Shown piece after piece: positions 52,601 through 63,990 of a DNA stretch of 64,000 bases. The notes below the pieces were generated by a model, which worked only from the letters and a program-made list of their open reading frames with translations, was not told where the DNA came from and did no database searches. Source of the DNA: Pythium myriotylum (taxonomy: Eukaryota; Oomycota; Peronosporomycetes; Pythiales; Pythiaceae); assembly GCA_023091665.1 (NCBI GenBank), contig JALJCQ010000001.1, positions 2,480,001 to 2,544,000 on the forward strand. The letters run 5' to 3'. The first letter of the stretch is position 1. The number at the start of each line of letters is the position of its first letter. The position numbers and the translations under genes are program-made.

Positions 52601-54937
52601 ATGGGGACAGGTTCCTCATCCGGCACTGGGGCGCACACCCGCATTATTGAGGTCCTGAAACAAACCCCGTTCATGCGAATGATGGACGGCAAGAGTCTCG
52701 GCGAAATCGCAGCATGCTTTCAGCTAGTCAAATATCCTAAAGGCGCTGCGATCAAGAATGAGCCGTGGTTATTCTTCATCGTCGCTGAGGGATCTGTCGA
52801 TATTTCGTCGCTGATTCCAACTGGCAGTCGAAAGCAGCATCTTCACGAAGTACTATGCCAACGTAAAGTTGGGGATTATATATCGTTTGCAGCACGTGAC
52901 CTGCTCCTTGGTCGGCTCATGGATGAGTCTGCAGCGCGAGCACGACGTTCTACCGTGAAAGGCCCGACCCCACGACTCGCACGCAAAAATCTCATGGCCA
53001 TGCTCGACCTAAATCGCATCACGGCCGACATGTTCACTGGGTGTACGCTGCTGAAACTCCATCGCGATCGTTTTCTGAAGCTACGTAGTCGTCTTGAATC
53101 ACGTAGGTCAAGTCGAAATGACCTTATTAACCACACACGTCGATTTTCCGACGATGAGAGCCACTCTCTTGGAGCGAGTAAGGCCGGAATTCCGCGTCGA
53201 AACACACTGATGACTGGCCCAGAGAGAATGAACTTGCTGAACTCAGTAGTTGAATCCGACATCGTGAACTTTCTCTTTGATATTCCCTTCCTGGAAGGAG
53301 TCGATCAATCTAGATTGGTAACGCTGTCTAACTTGTCCTCATACGAGTTCATCCGCAAAGGCGCTGTACTATGCCAAGAGGGTGAAATCGGAGATCGCTT
53401 CTTCATCTGCATCCGAGGAGCACTCCAAGCTACAGTACAAGCAGTCTCTCGTCACAACAAGTCAAGCGACACAAGTGATCAATCCAGACCCGTGCTGGCT
53501 CGTGGGAATTCGAAGAGGTGTCAAAGAGACCGCAAGATTCACGCGCTGAAAAGAATGGGGCCAGGAACCTACTTCGGAGAAATCTCCCTCCTCTTCCGGA
53601 TCCCTCGTATATGCAGTATTACAGCAATTGAGGACTCACTTCTTGTGTATATCGATCGCGTTGCATTCTGCAACTTCCTTAAAATTGTTCCTGAGGCCAA
53701 GCTTGTGTTGCTGGAGCACGTGCGGCTTAATTTCATTGATACGCTCATCAAGCAAGGATCCACATTTCTGAATGCAATGCCTGTCATGAAGCGACAAGAG
53801 CTGAGTCATATCGGAGACATCGTTGAACACACGACGGGCGAAATGGTCGTCGAAAAGGGTGCGAATCACTCAGGATTCTATATACTCTTGCGTGGCCAGG
53901 TAGAAGTTGAATATTTTCCTCTCAAGCGCTCTTCAGTGATTAAGAAGGTTGCAATCAGCGACAACGACGATGATGACACGGCCTCTACGTCCTCTGCTCC
54001 TTCGCAGAGAGAGGTTATTCGAATTCAACCCGGAGGATACTTTGGTCACGAAGCAATAATTCTCGGCGAGTCGTCTCCGGTGACAGTGAGATGTGTTGAC
54101 CATTCACTAGCACTTCGACTGAGCACAGAGGTCTTTCGCGAATTCTTTTCTTCCGCGCCAGCCTTGTACGCAGAATTCTGCATCAAATGTCTTCGTGATA
54201 AATCGCGTCCCGAACACATCATGCAACATTACGACGCCCATCACCTTTGGGCTGCTGACTGTATCAACAGACGACGACAGCATGAACTCATGCTTTTCGA
54301 AAGTATCGAGGATTTCATGTGGGAAGCTGACCTCTCCGAGGAGAACACGAACGAGCTTGCGTTGATGGTCTACATGCGGTACCTTGCGGACAATGCCCCA
54401 CTCCATGTTCATATTTCATCCAGCGTCTTGGATAAAATCGAGGATGACCTTGCATCGCAACAAGCCGAGCGCGATATCTTTGACGGGGCGCGCAATGAGA
54501 TCTTGATGCGAATGGAGGACGCAAACTTCGAAGCCTTCAAGTCAGGTGAAAACTTTCAGGATTTTCTCGGCCGTCTCCACTGTCCCCAATCAATCTATGA
54601 TGGGCTCACAACTCGCCACCTTGCTCGACTTGACATGACCCACACAAGTCCTCCCGGGGACGAAAGCCGCCGGCCGCGGATGAAGCTTGAAGATGTCGAA
54701 GAAGAGATCGCACGGGAGTTTGAGACACGCTCCAAGATCGTGAACACCGGTATTGCTGGAGGCGTCGCTATTAGCAGCAAGTCATTTGGGCGAGCAGCGT
54801 CTCAGCGGAGGTACCTCGTCGCAACAGCTAACGCGCCGCAAGCATTGGGAGCCAGTGTAGGGCGGCGAAAGTCTCGTATCGATACCATGGGGCTGCAACG
54901 TGTTTCTTCAGCGGTTTCGTCAACATTCGTCTTCTAG
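52601..54937 (+). CDS. cyclic-nucleotide-binding and RGS domain protein
   Basis: This is a single exon of 778 aa. It has two clear cyclic-nucleotide-binding folds and one degenerate one. An N-terminal partial fold contains YPKGAAIKNEPWLFFIVAEG (about 46-65). The second (about 225-375) has GEIGDRFFICIRG and the phosphate cassette FGEISLLFRIPRICSI. The third (about 395-530) has FYILLRGQVEVEYF and YFGHEAIILGESSPVTVRC, which departs from the FGE..L....R consensus. Residues about 555-675 look like an RGS domain: MLFESIEDFMWEADL, then FDGARNEILMRMEDANFEAF and NFQDFL. RGS domains speed GTP hydrolysis by G-alpha. The fusion would connect cAMP/cGMP with heterotrimeric G-protein signalling. A basic, Ser-rich linker holds possible phosphorylation sites. 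There is no kinase domain or membrane segment. Confidence 0.82.
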   Translation: MGTGSSSGTGAHTRIIEVLKQTPFMRMMDGKSLGEIAACFQLVKYPKGAAIKNEPWLFFIVAEGSVDISSLIPTGSRKQHLHEVLCQRKVGDYISFAARDLLLGRLMDESAARARRSTVKGPTPRLARKNLMAMLDLNRITADMFTGCTLLKLHRDRFLKLRSRLESRRSSRNDLINHTRRFSDDESHSLGASKAGIPRRNTLMTGPERMNLLNSVVESDIVNFLFDIPFLEGVDQSRLVTLSNLSSYEFIRKGAVLCQEGEIGDRFFICIRGALQATVQAVSRHNKSSDTSDQSRPVLARGNSKRCQRDRKIHALKRMGPGTYFGEISLLFRIPRICSITAIEDSLLVYIDRVAFCNFLKIVPEAKLVLLEHVRLNFIDTLIKQGSTFLNAMPVMKRQELSHIGDIVEHTTGEMVVEKGANHSGFYILLRGQVEVEYFPLKRSSVIKKVAISDNDDDDTASTSSAPSQREVIRIQPGGYFGHEAIILGESSPVTVRCVDHSLALRLSTEVFREFFSSAPALYAEFCIKCLRDKSRPEHIMQHYDAHHLWAADCINRRRQHELMLFESIEDFMWEADLSEENTNELALMVYMRYLADNAPLHVHISSSVLDKIEDDLASQQAERDIFDGARNEILMRMEDANFEAFKSGENFQDFLGRLHCPQSIYDGLTTRHLARLDMTHTSPPGDESRRPRMKLEDVEEEIAREFETRSKIVNTGIAGGVAISSKSFGRAASQRRYLVATANAPQALGASVGRRKSRIDTMGLQRVSSAVSSTFVF

Positions 54938-55069
54938 TCATTTGAGCCATATCATAAGTCATCTAAGTAAACATTCAATGCAATGAAAACGATCAGGCAG
55001 AGAAAATTCCGAGTCAAGTGAGCAGCCACGTGGATTAAAAAGTGTGAGTAGGACATAAATACAGACCGT

Positions 55070-55693
55070 CTAGATCGCCGTGCGACCTTCCATCACTTCG
55101 GTCGCCGGCGCGCTCCGCTGGATACTTGTTCTCGTCTGCCCAGCTACATGACCCACAGATTCTGCATCAGCAGAAACAGGTAGCACCGGCAACGGCGCAT
55201 CTTTTGGGACCGAGATCTCGATGTAAGACGTGCGTCGGTACCACACGCGCACGAGTCTCCACTCAATTTGCCGCTTTTGGAAGTTCTCTTGGGCGTTAAT
55301 TCGCCGGATCTGGAGATTCACACGTTCTTCCGCCTCTCTCACTTGTGCCGTCGCGCAATAGAACGACAGGCCAAGCGTACAGATGCAGCACCCGTACGCA
55401 AACGACGTGCAGGGCAGGCAGGGCCAGTGGTCTTGCAGCGCGCCGTTGATCTTGGTGATCGCCTTCTGGAACTCCTCGTGGGTCATATGCGCCGCGACCG
55501 AGTTGTCCGAGTCGTCTGGGAAGTCCTCTTCGTACGCCGACGCCAGTCCGTTCACGAAGACTTCGCCCGTCGGCTGCAGCACGGCCAGGCGGACGCGGTC
55601 CGTCGCTGCCTTTTTCGCGCCCATGGTCGTTGGCAACTTTGCAGAAGAACCCTTCAAGGAGATCAGGTCCCACTTCACCATCTGGGTTCCCAT
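55070..55693 (-). CDS. Golgin A7/ERF4-domain protein
   Basis: This is a 207-aa protein. It has the GOLGA7/ERF4 core at about 35-150: VRLAVLQPTGEVFVNG, FQKAITKINGALQDHW, then a Cys-rich hydrophobic helix with CLPCTSFAYGCCICTLG and the after-helix REAEERVNLQIRRINAQEN, ending RRTSYIEISVP. The family are partners of DHHC palmitoyltransferases (Erf2/Erf4, DHHC9/GCP16) and may themselves be palmitoylated on these cysteines, at the Golgi or ER. The start is uncertain: ATGs at 55693, 55681 and 55624 are all in frame; the frame continues open upstream but into the BMS1 first exon on the other strand. Confidence 0.75.
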   Translation of the reverse strand: MGTQMVKWDLISLKGSSAKLPTTMGAKKAATDRVRLAVLQPTGEVFVNGLASAYEEDFPDDSDNSVAAHMTHEEFQKAITKINGALQDHWPCLPCTSFAYGCCICTLGLSFYCATAQVREAEERVNLQIRRINAQENFQKRQIEWRLVRVWYRRTSYIEISVPKDAPLPVLPVSADAESVGHVAGQTRTSIQRSAPATEVMEGRTAI

Positions 55694-55814
55694 GATGGAA
55701 CGCTCCAGATTCGGTGGGCGTCTTCTGATACGAACTCGTATCCGATAGGAACTGCCCACCATGTGCTTGGGCAGCCAACCAAAGAGTGAAAGGACGTGAG
55801 TGCAAGGCAGCACC
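55694..55814. promoter_or_regulatory. very short bidirectional promoter
   Basis: Only 121 bp separate the divergent starts of the Golgin A7/ERF4 gene (55693) and BMS1 (55815), so both must share a core promoter region unless the Golgin start is further in. Confidence 0.5.
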
Positions 55815-58800
55815 ATGGACGCGCTCGTGGGCAAGCCCTCGAAGACGCACCGCAAGGCCAAGAGCGGCGCCAAGGTCAACAAGCAGAAGAAGAAGGCGCT
55901 CGAGAAGCAGCGCCAGGACCAGCCGTCGCTCGCCGAGCAGCGCAAGAACCCCAAGGCCTTCGGCGTCGCCAAGGCCGGCCGCGCGCGCAAGACCATCCAG
56001 CGCAACCTCGACCGCGCGCACCGGAAAGAGTATGTGCCGCAGGTCTCGCGTGCCGAGGACCTGCCGCCGCCCATCTCGGTCGTCGTCATGGGCCCGCCGG
56101 GCAGCGGAAAGTCCACACTCATTCGCGTACGTCGACTCGCTCGCTTGTCGGAGGTGGACGCTGGCAACTAACGCTCTCTTGTCGCAGTCGCTTGTGAAGA
56201 GGTACACGCGCCACAACATGGTCGAGGTTAAAGGACCCATCACGGTGGTCAGCAGCAAGGACCGCCGCATCACTTTCTATGAGTGCCCAAACGACCTCAA
56301 CGCTATGATCGATTTGGCCAAGATCGCTGATCTTGTGCTATTGATGATTGACGCGAGTTTTGGTTTTGAGATGGAGACGTTCGAGTTCTTGAATATTCTC
56401 CAGGTCGTGGGATTTCCGAAAGTCATGGGTATTCTCACGCATCTCGATACGTTCAAGAAGAACAAATCATTACGCACGACGAAGAAGCGATTGAAGAACC
56501 GCTTCTGGACCGAAATTTATCAAGGCGCCAAGCTTTTTTACTTTTCCGGCATCGCCGCTAATAAGTACCCAAAGGGCGAGATCCAAAATCTGTCACTGTA
56601 CATCCAGCGACTCAAATTTCGGCCCCTCACGTGGCGTAATGCCCATCCATACCTTCTAGCTGACCGTTTCGAGGACGTCACTCACCCAGACGAAATTCAG
56701 CGTAACCCGCTTGTGGATCGTAAGGTCACATTCTACGGCTACCTTCGCGGCACTCATCTCAAGCCAGGCATGAAGATGCACATTGCTGGTGCCGGCGATT
56801 TCTACATGGATAATGTCACGTCCATGCCCGACCCATGCCCGATCCCGAACTCGAAGAACGGTGAGGGGAAGAAGAAACACCTCACGCAAAAGGATATTCT
56901 GCTATACGCACCGATGTCAGATGTTGGCAACATCATGTACGACAAAGATGCGATGTACATTAACCTCTCCCAGCTCAACTACACCAAGCCAGAAAGTGAG
57001 GTGATCATGCCGAACGATGATAAGGATGGTGATGCAGTGTTGCGTCCAAGCTCCGGAGGTGAGGGCGTCGAAATGGTGCAGAACCTTCAGCAGCTCGATG
57101 TTGGTCTCGACGAACGCCTTCGCGGCGCAAGTCTTTCGCTTTTCAAGAACACCGCGGCTGTACGAGCGGACGAAGTTGATAGCGATGAGGACGATAACGA
57201 AGAGGACGGTGAGGATGATGATGGAGACGATGACGACGATGACGATGGCGACGAAGACGACGACGATGAGGGCGATGATGACGACAGCGACGGGGAAGCT
57301 AACGTTGGTAAGCCGCAGGAGCGGATCGTCCACGACAGTAGCGGCCGCGTGCGACGTCGCGCGGTGTTTGACGACGAGTTGGTGGAAAGCGAGCAACGGC
57401 TACCAGGCTCGGACTCCGAGTCGGATTACGATGATGACGATGATCAAGATGAAGACAGTGACGAGGAGGAGGAAGAGACGAATGCCGAGACATCGAACCT
57501 TAGATGGAAAGAGAACCTCGTTTCGCGTGCAGCAATCAACTTCCTCGAGCGTGAAAAGGGTGACGTGAATCTGATGGAACTTGTGTACGGCGAGCGTCAA
57601 AGGATGCACATGACTGAAGCGGATCTAGACAGAGAGGAGCAGAAGCGCTCTGGTAAGGACGATGCCGATGGAGATGATGAAGATTTTTTCAAGCTGAAGA
57701 AGCGCGGGTCTGGAGCCACGCCCGAGGTCGGCAAGGATGGCAATGTATGGAATGCATTGGATTGCTCGAAGCTGCAGATCGGACTCGATGAGCTCAATGA
57801 ATGGAATGAAGACGATGTTTTGCAGAGCATCCGCGATCGGTTTGTAACGGGATCATGGAAGCGCGTGAATAAGAAGGCTGATGACGATGATGGTGATGAG
57901 GATGTGGACATGGATGGCGCTGATGCCGACCCACTGAATGACGAGGATATGGATGGTGACTTCGAGGATCTCGAGACGGGTGAGCGTCACGGAACTGCAC
58001 CCTCGGACAGCGACGGTAATGACGATGACGAAGGTGATGAGGAGGAACAAGACGAGACTGACGAGCAGATTCGCGAGCGACTACGTGCTGAAAAGTCGGC
58101 CAAGAAGAGCAAGGAAGACGATGAGGACGACGGGGTAGAAATCGGGGGCAAGCGAAAGGGCAAGGACGATGAGGATGAAGAAATGACAGAGTTGATGCTG
58201 GAAGCCAAGAAGCTACGCGAGGAACAGGCTCGTCGAAACGCAGAGGAGTTTGGTCAAGAAGGAGAGGATGTGCGATTGCAACTCGAAGGATTCCGTCAGG
58301 GACTTTACGTGCGCATCGAGTTTTCTGGTGTTCCGGCCGAGTTCGTCAAATATTACGATCCGAAGAATCCGATCGTCATTGGTGGTCTTCCGAACGTCGA
58401 ACAGAGCTTGGGACTCGTTCGCATGCGCTTCAAGAAGCACCGCTGGCACCGCAAGATTCTTAAGACGAACGATCCACTGGTGTTTTCCATCGGGTGGCGG
58501 CGTTTTCAGAGCTTGCCAATCTATTCCATTGAAGACCGCAACGACCGCCAGCGGTATCTCAAGTACACACCCGAGCACATGCACTGCTTCGCGACGATCT
58601 ACGGGCCAATGTGTGCGCCGAACACTGGCGTGCTGGCCTTCCAGACGCTGTCGAATAACGTCGACGGATTCCGTGTGAGTGCGACAGGTGTCGTGTTGGA
58701 GCTGGACCACAAGTTTAGCGTGGTGAAGAAGCTGAAGCTGATCGGTACGCCGTCCAAGATCCACAAGAACACGGCCTTCATCAAGGGCATGTTTAACACG

Positions 58801-59556
58801 GAGCTGGAGGTGGCAAAGTTCGAGGGAGCGAGCATCCGTACAGTAAGTGGCATCCGCGGCCGCATCAAGAAGGCAATGCGTGGCGAGAAGGGAGACTTCC
58901 GCGCGACGTTCGAGGACAAGATCCTGAAGAGTGACATTGTCTTCTGCCGTACATGGGTGCCGGTGGAGCCCAAGACGTTCTACAATCCGGTGACCTCCCT
59001 GTTGGCTACTGGTGTGGGCAAGAAGAAGGGTGCAGCTGCGTTGCCGCTGATGAAGACGACGTATGAGCTGCGCAAAGAGCAGAAGGTGCCGGTGCCGGTC
59101 AACCCAGACTCACTATACAAGCCGATTGTACGCAAGGAGCGCAAGTTTGGATCGCTGAAGATCCCGAAAAAGCTACAGGCAGCGCTGCCGTTCGCGAACA
59201 AGCCGAAGGTGGACAAGAAGAAGGGAGGCAATAACGAGAGCTACCAGAGCAAACGCGCCGTGGTGCTGGAGCCGGAGGAGAAGAAGAAGTACGCGTTTAT
59301 GCAGGCAGTAAACACAGTGCGGCGTGACAGACAGCAGACCCGTAAGGAGAGTATGGCGCGGCGCCACGCCGAACATCTGAAGCGTAAGCAGCGTGAGGAG
59401 TCGGTGTTCGCTGACGTCCATAAGGAGGCAAAGAAGGCTAAGTTCCGCGCCGAGGGTAAGGAGCAAGCACGACGATTGCTGCAGGAGTCTGGGGGCGGTC
59501 GCGGTGGTGGACGAGGAGGCAAAGGTGGCCGCGGCGGTGGGCGCGGTCGAGACTGA
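55815..59556 (+). CDS. BMS1: ribosome biogenesis GTPase BMS1
   Basis: Exons are 55815-56126 and 56188-59556 (61-nt intron just after the P-loop), giving 1,226 aa. BMS1 is an essential nucleolar GTPase that joins U3 snoRNP and Rcl1 for 40S subunit assembly. The basic N-terminus ([20 protein letters not shown]) is followed by the P-loop GPPGSGKS (93-100), VKGPITVV, the G-domain stretch [20 protein letters not shown] and [13 protein letters not shown]. Long acidic Asp/Glu runs occupy the middle (about 435-480 and 700-790). The conserved C-terminal domain has [45 protein letters not shown] and [17 protein letters not shown]. The tail is RGG-like ([20 protein letters not shown]). Degraded copies of its C-terminal domain lie downstream on the other strand. 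Confidence 0.95.
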
Positions 59557-59650
59557 GACGGCAGATTTTGATGAATAGAGACCTAGCTGCGTTTAGTTGC
59601 TGTCTTCTGTGTTTGAATCATGAAAACAAAGGAGAAATGTTTGAGGATAA

Positions 59651-60505
59651 GAGAGAGATTGGACAGGGACAGAAAGACAAGCGCAAGAGATCCAATCACT
59701 TGAGAGCAAGTGGCGGTTGTATCTGGTCATGGGTAGTTGTACCTGTATTTGTTTATTGGTTTCATGTTATTGTCGTGGATCGTTGCGAGGGAAAAGCCTC
59801 TAGAAGGCACAAAAACCCTCCTACGCACCCCCCGCGGCGTCTTTCGACCCGGAGAGGCGCAGAACATGCAGCACATGCAGCACATGTAGAAAAGAACACA
59901 TGCAGAGCACGCACACTCTCGACAGAGTCGAGGGCCGAGGCGGAACCAACCGCGAGGGCTGTCGACTCCGGAGAGTCGGGGGTGCTTGAGGCTTGAGCTG
60001 TGGGCGGCCGATTGGGAAATGAGCTCGCTGTCGGCAGTGGTGGCGAGGGAGGCGGCCGCTGATCCGTTGCTGGATCCGTCCACTGTAGTGGGCTGCGGCC
60101 GCCTCCCTCGCCACCACTGCCGACAGCGAGCTCATTTCCCAATCGGCCGCCCACAGCTCAAGCCTCAAGCACCCCCGACTCTCCGGAGTCGACAGCCCTC
60201 GCGGTTGGTTCCGCCTCGGCCCTCGACTCTGTCGAGAGTGTGCGTGCTCTGCATGTGTTCTTTTCTACATGTGCTGCATGTGCTGCATGTTCTGCGCCTC
60301 TCCGGGTCGAAAGACGCCGCGGGGGGTGCGTAGGAGGGTTTTTGTGCCTTCTAGAGGCTTTTCCCTCGCAACGATCCACACGACAATAACATGAAACCAA
60401 TAAACAAATACAGGTACAACTACCCATGACCAGATACAACCGCCACTTGCTCTCAAGTGATTGGATCTCTTGCGCTTGTCTTTCTGTCCCTGTCCAATCT
60501 CTCTC
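59651..60505. repeat. long near-perfect palindrome, about 410-bp arms and 35-bp loop
   Basis: Bases 59651-60059 are the reverse complement of 60095-60505 apart from a 2-bp indel (about 59776) and few other changes. The inner ends carry GGCGGCCGC; the 35-bp loop itself holds the small palindrome CCACTGTAGTGG. It starts about 95 bp after the BMS1 stop, so the left arm is probably within the BMS1 3' transcript region. It has no coding capacity. Confidence 0.85.
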
Positions 60506-61439
60506 CTCTCCTCTCCTTTCTCAAGCCACTAGCATAAAGCCTCAAGCCGCAAGCGCAAGCCTCCATCCGCTCGCCTCCATTCGTTCGCACGATCGCTGCA
60601 TCGTGTCACACGACTTAATAAGTGCTATGTCCGTTTCTCCGATAGTAGTGCCGTAGTGGATCGTGAAACGCTGTCGCCGTAGGACGCGCGATCAAGACGA
60701 CTGGGAGCAACGCGAGTCGCGAACGCGGCTTCCGCAAAGGCATTGAGACCTTGCGCTTGAGAGTGACGCTAGGGCCATTGTGCTGGGGCACGTTGTTAGG
60801 CGTCGTTGGATCTTGCTCTCAGGCACGCCCGCGGAGCGGCGGCGGATGGTGGACGGTGGACGCTGAGTCGGTCGGCGTCGCTGACGCTGTGTCATGCACG
60901 GCGATCACGCCGGTCGCAACGATCACGCGGACCACAACGATCACGGCGAGGTGTGCGGACTCGTACTGTATCGACGACCACGGCCGTGGCCACGTCCATC
61001 TCGACGAACAAATTGGCGGGTGGTGCGGGCCTTGAAGTGGAGCAGCAGCGCAGATGAGCGGTAGGTGAGCACCAGGCAGGCCGCGCGCGTGGTTGTAACA
61101 GGCGCGCTCGAGCACGTCGCTGTTCTTGTCGCTCGCGGTCGCCCTCGGTGTCGCTCACGCTCGCGGTCGTGCACTGGGACGAGGGTAGTCGAGCAGCATG
61201 CAGATGTGTCGTCGTGAACGAGGCGCGAGATGGTTTGGTGTGGACCTCGAAGAAGAGACGAGTCATATGACATTCCACGGAAGGATCGCGGCCATGATGC
61301 GTGCCTATCAACGCCGGTACCTAATGAGATTCTTGCAGGGGCCGTTGTCTGTAAAAAAGAAACGAGTGACGACAAAATGTCATGGGGCCGATCCGAGAGG
61401 AGACGGAGTCTGGGTTGTCGATGACGGCGGGGGATGGCG
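60506..61439. other. gene-poor region with short imperfect repeats
   Basis: There is no convincing gene. A GC-rich stretch at 60899-60950 has three imperfect repeats of a CGATCACGC-type unit, and 61100-61165 is rich in CGCTCGCGGTCG-like words. Short frames on both strands have no motif. Confidence 0.45.
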
Positions 61440-61970
61440 CAAGTTCTTGTGGGTCTTGGATGGCGTCAGATCCTTCACCACGTTAGACTCGAGCACCCCC
61501 AGTTGAGAGCGCAGGACGACATCCGTTGCGCACACCCGGAACCCCTCGACAGTGTTCGGCGGCGTCTGGCGCACACGTTGGCTCGTGATCGTCGCAAAGT
61601 AGTGCATTTGTTCAGGTTTGTATTTGAGATACTATTGGCAGTTGTGTTCATCTCGAGAATAGCGCTTTCTTCAGGGCAGATGCACGAGTTTCAGACTTTG
61701 CCGGACGTTCGGGGCCTCCAATAACTGGTGATTGGGTTCGCCGGATCCTTCCCGGAACGCCAGAAAACTCGATCGGGTCCTTGGCGGAAAACTTCGAGTT
61801 GCAATCGTACATCATCTCCCTTTTGACCAAATTCATCTGCACTTCATCATTCCCATTCATTGAGCTCAGCGAGTTCACTCTGTAGCTTCGGGCAGTCCAT
61901 CGAATTCCACGCATTGTCATCCGTGCCAACCTCTTGCGGGACTCCAGACTCGCGCTTCTCCAGCATGAAA
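61440..61970 (-). pseudogene. decayed BMS1 fragment 1
   Basis: The reverse strand aligns with BMS1 in three collinear pieces: about 57690-57820 (for example GAGCTCAATGAATGG), about 58248-58440 (GATTGCAACTCGAAG, GAGTTTTCTGG.GTTCCGG) and about 58520-58790 (GTATCTCAA.TAC, GCGACGATC, GTGTGCGC, CCACAAGAAC). The parts between are deleted, frames are interrupted, and base identity is roughly three-quarters by eye. It is therefore a non-functional relic, not a second gene. Confidence 0.75.
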
Positions 61971-63794
61971 GACATGGCACGACTGTATCTCCATAGATGA
62001 TCGTTCGTGAAATTCTATCCTCTTGTACTCTCGTGGTGCCCGCTAAGGCAAAACCTTCGCCTCCTCGTCGACCGTCTTGGCCACAACTGAAGCAATAAGT
62101 TATCAGAATCCGATTCATCTCTCTTGCTCACTCCGTCTTCGTCTGACGGCCTCTAGATCGAGGGTGCCAAGCCTCTCGAGGATTTTCAAATCAAGCGTAA
62201 ATATGGCAGATCCTCACAGTTAGTGGTCGAGATCGATTGACAATTTATGCAGCAGCCTTGGTTGTGATCCACGACAACGTGCTGTCAAGCCCAAGGGATG
62301 CGGACCGAGCCATCACGAATAAGTTATTCTGATTGCCGTCGTTTATCGAGCAACGCTTGATATGATCAGCCCCATGCAGACGACTAGGATGCCACCAGTT
62401 TGACGGCTCGAGTGGCTGGGCAGCTTCCATTAGTTTGTGATGTAGGAACTGCCGCGCATTCTCGAGCGGGCCAAAACCTATGCTACATCATCCTTATTTA
62501 TCTTCGTTTCGGGAAAGGGGCGAATGCTCGTCACATTTCATTGTAGAACAACAGTCTCTCCATCATCCGAGCCATTGAAAGTATCCTTCGTCAAAGACGG
62601 CGTCTGAAATCGCTGCGTACAGCGGAATATGATTTTCGCGAGGTGTTTCTTGTCCACATTTCTTTGAAGTGCAATTTCAGCATCGATACCGGGACTGGCA
62701 CACGAAATGTGAGCGGACTTGGGCCTGGGCATGGGATTCGGTCGGCCATGAATCATGTCGAGATGGGTGCCGCGGATGCGTGAAAGCGAACGAGAACGCA
62801 AGAAGCATTGTTGCCATCGAAGGAGGTCTTCGTATCCCCAAAGAGGTTGTGCTTGACATCACATGAATGTCCTGAATGCGAAGACGAAAGACAGGAAAAC
62901 GAAGTAGGATGCGTATTTCTCTGCCTGACCAGACGACCAAAACTTCCGGGAGCTGCTGGATCAACAGCAATAGATTGATTCTCACCCTCAACCCTCGGAT
63001 TTCGCGACGGTGCCTGGAGAATAGAAGAAATCTTTGCGCCATGATCAATTCGGTCCAAAAGCGGATCTCCAATCGCTTCTTCCCACGCGTGATGTCTGTG
63101 TGGACCTGCTACGTGTCTGGATCTGGAGCTAGAGCTTACGCTAAGGCCGAAGCCACAGCAGAGGTTCTCTTTTTGTTCTGTTCATCCCTCGCACCGCAAA
63201 AAAGTTGGTGAGGCGAGACGTGAGGAGCACCACCACCACCGGCAGAGCTACACGCACTCACTCGTTCGCGTGCGAGAAGACGCAGCCAGCATCGAGGATG
63301 ACTCCAGCACTGTGTCCACTATCGGACTCCACAAACACGTCCTATTTCCACCTCCTCCTTCTTCTTATCTGGGTACAACGCGCTTGTTCTGGCACCTATC
63401 TCGTTTGCTCGCTCTCTTGTCTTCTACGTCGGCTCGAGTAGCCTTCTTCTTCACTAGCGCCTGCACCTGGTTCGTGCTTATTGCCCACGCGCGGGAACAG
63501 CCAGCAAACATCCCGGGGAAGAAGATCGTATTGTGCTCGATTTGAAGCCGATGTATCACAGAATATACGACTCGCTCTTTGTGATCTTGTCCTCGAACCT
63601 CGAGCGAGTCATCTGCCCTTCGTAGTGCCTTCTTAAAGCGGCTGCGGACGATTCTCATCGCTTGTACACTCAACGAGCTCTGTCATGGAAAAAGAAAATA
63701 GTGTTTGTCCGGCATAGCGATCAAATTCCACCACCGCACTAGACCGAGCTTCTGATCTAGCTCCGTCACCGCACATTTGCACGTAGAGCACAGA
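61971..63794. other. gene-poor region, no confident gene
   Basis: This holds several short frames without recognisable domains. The most coding-like are two overlapping minus-strand frames at 62538-62801 and 62753-63058, which could be remnants of one broken gene; I cannot name it. Frames around 63205-63545 are low-complexity. Confidence 0.4.
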
Positions 63795-63990
63795 GTATGT
63801 ATTCGCGAGATAATGCTCCGAGTCGATCGTTGCGGTCTTGGATCGAGATGATTGAAAGGCGGTGCCAGCCAACGGAATTCACCAGCGGGTCGTTTGCGAT
63901 GAGGATGTTCGGGAGGCTGCGGTGCTCGCTGAAGCGCGTGCGCACGAGCCCAATGCTTTAGCCACCATTGGTGAGCAGGCAGGTTTTTCG
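63795..63990 (-). pseudogene. decayed BMS1 fragment 2
   Basis: The reverse strand resembles BMS1 at about 58400-58570. A frame reads LGLVRTRFSEHR, then NDPLVNSVGWHR and SIQDRNDRLG, against [24 protein letters not shown] and [10 protein letters not shown] in BMS1. It covers the section mostly deleted from fragment 1. Similarity fades at about 63795, and the fragment may extend beyond the window edge on its upstream side. Confidence 0.7.

Noticed and set aside
55694..56167. N-terminal extension of the Golgin A7/ERF4 frame
   Set aside because: The added residues lie opposite BMS1 exon 1, are Ala/Arg/Leu-rich and precede the domain; ATGs at 55693 or 55624 are enough.
61440..61970. A functional second BMS1 gene
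   Set aside because: Only three non-contiguous C-terminal segments survive, with large deletions and frame breaks, and the GTPase domain is absent.
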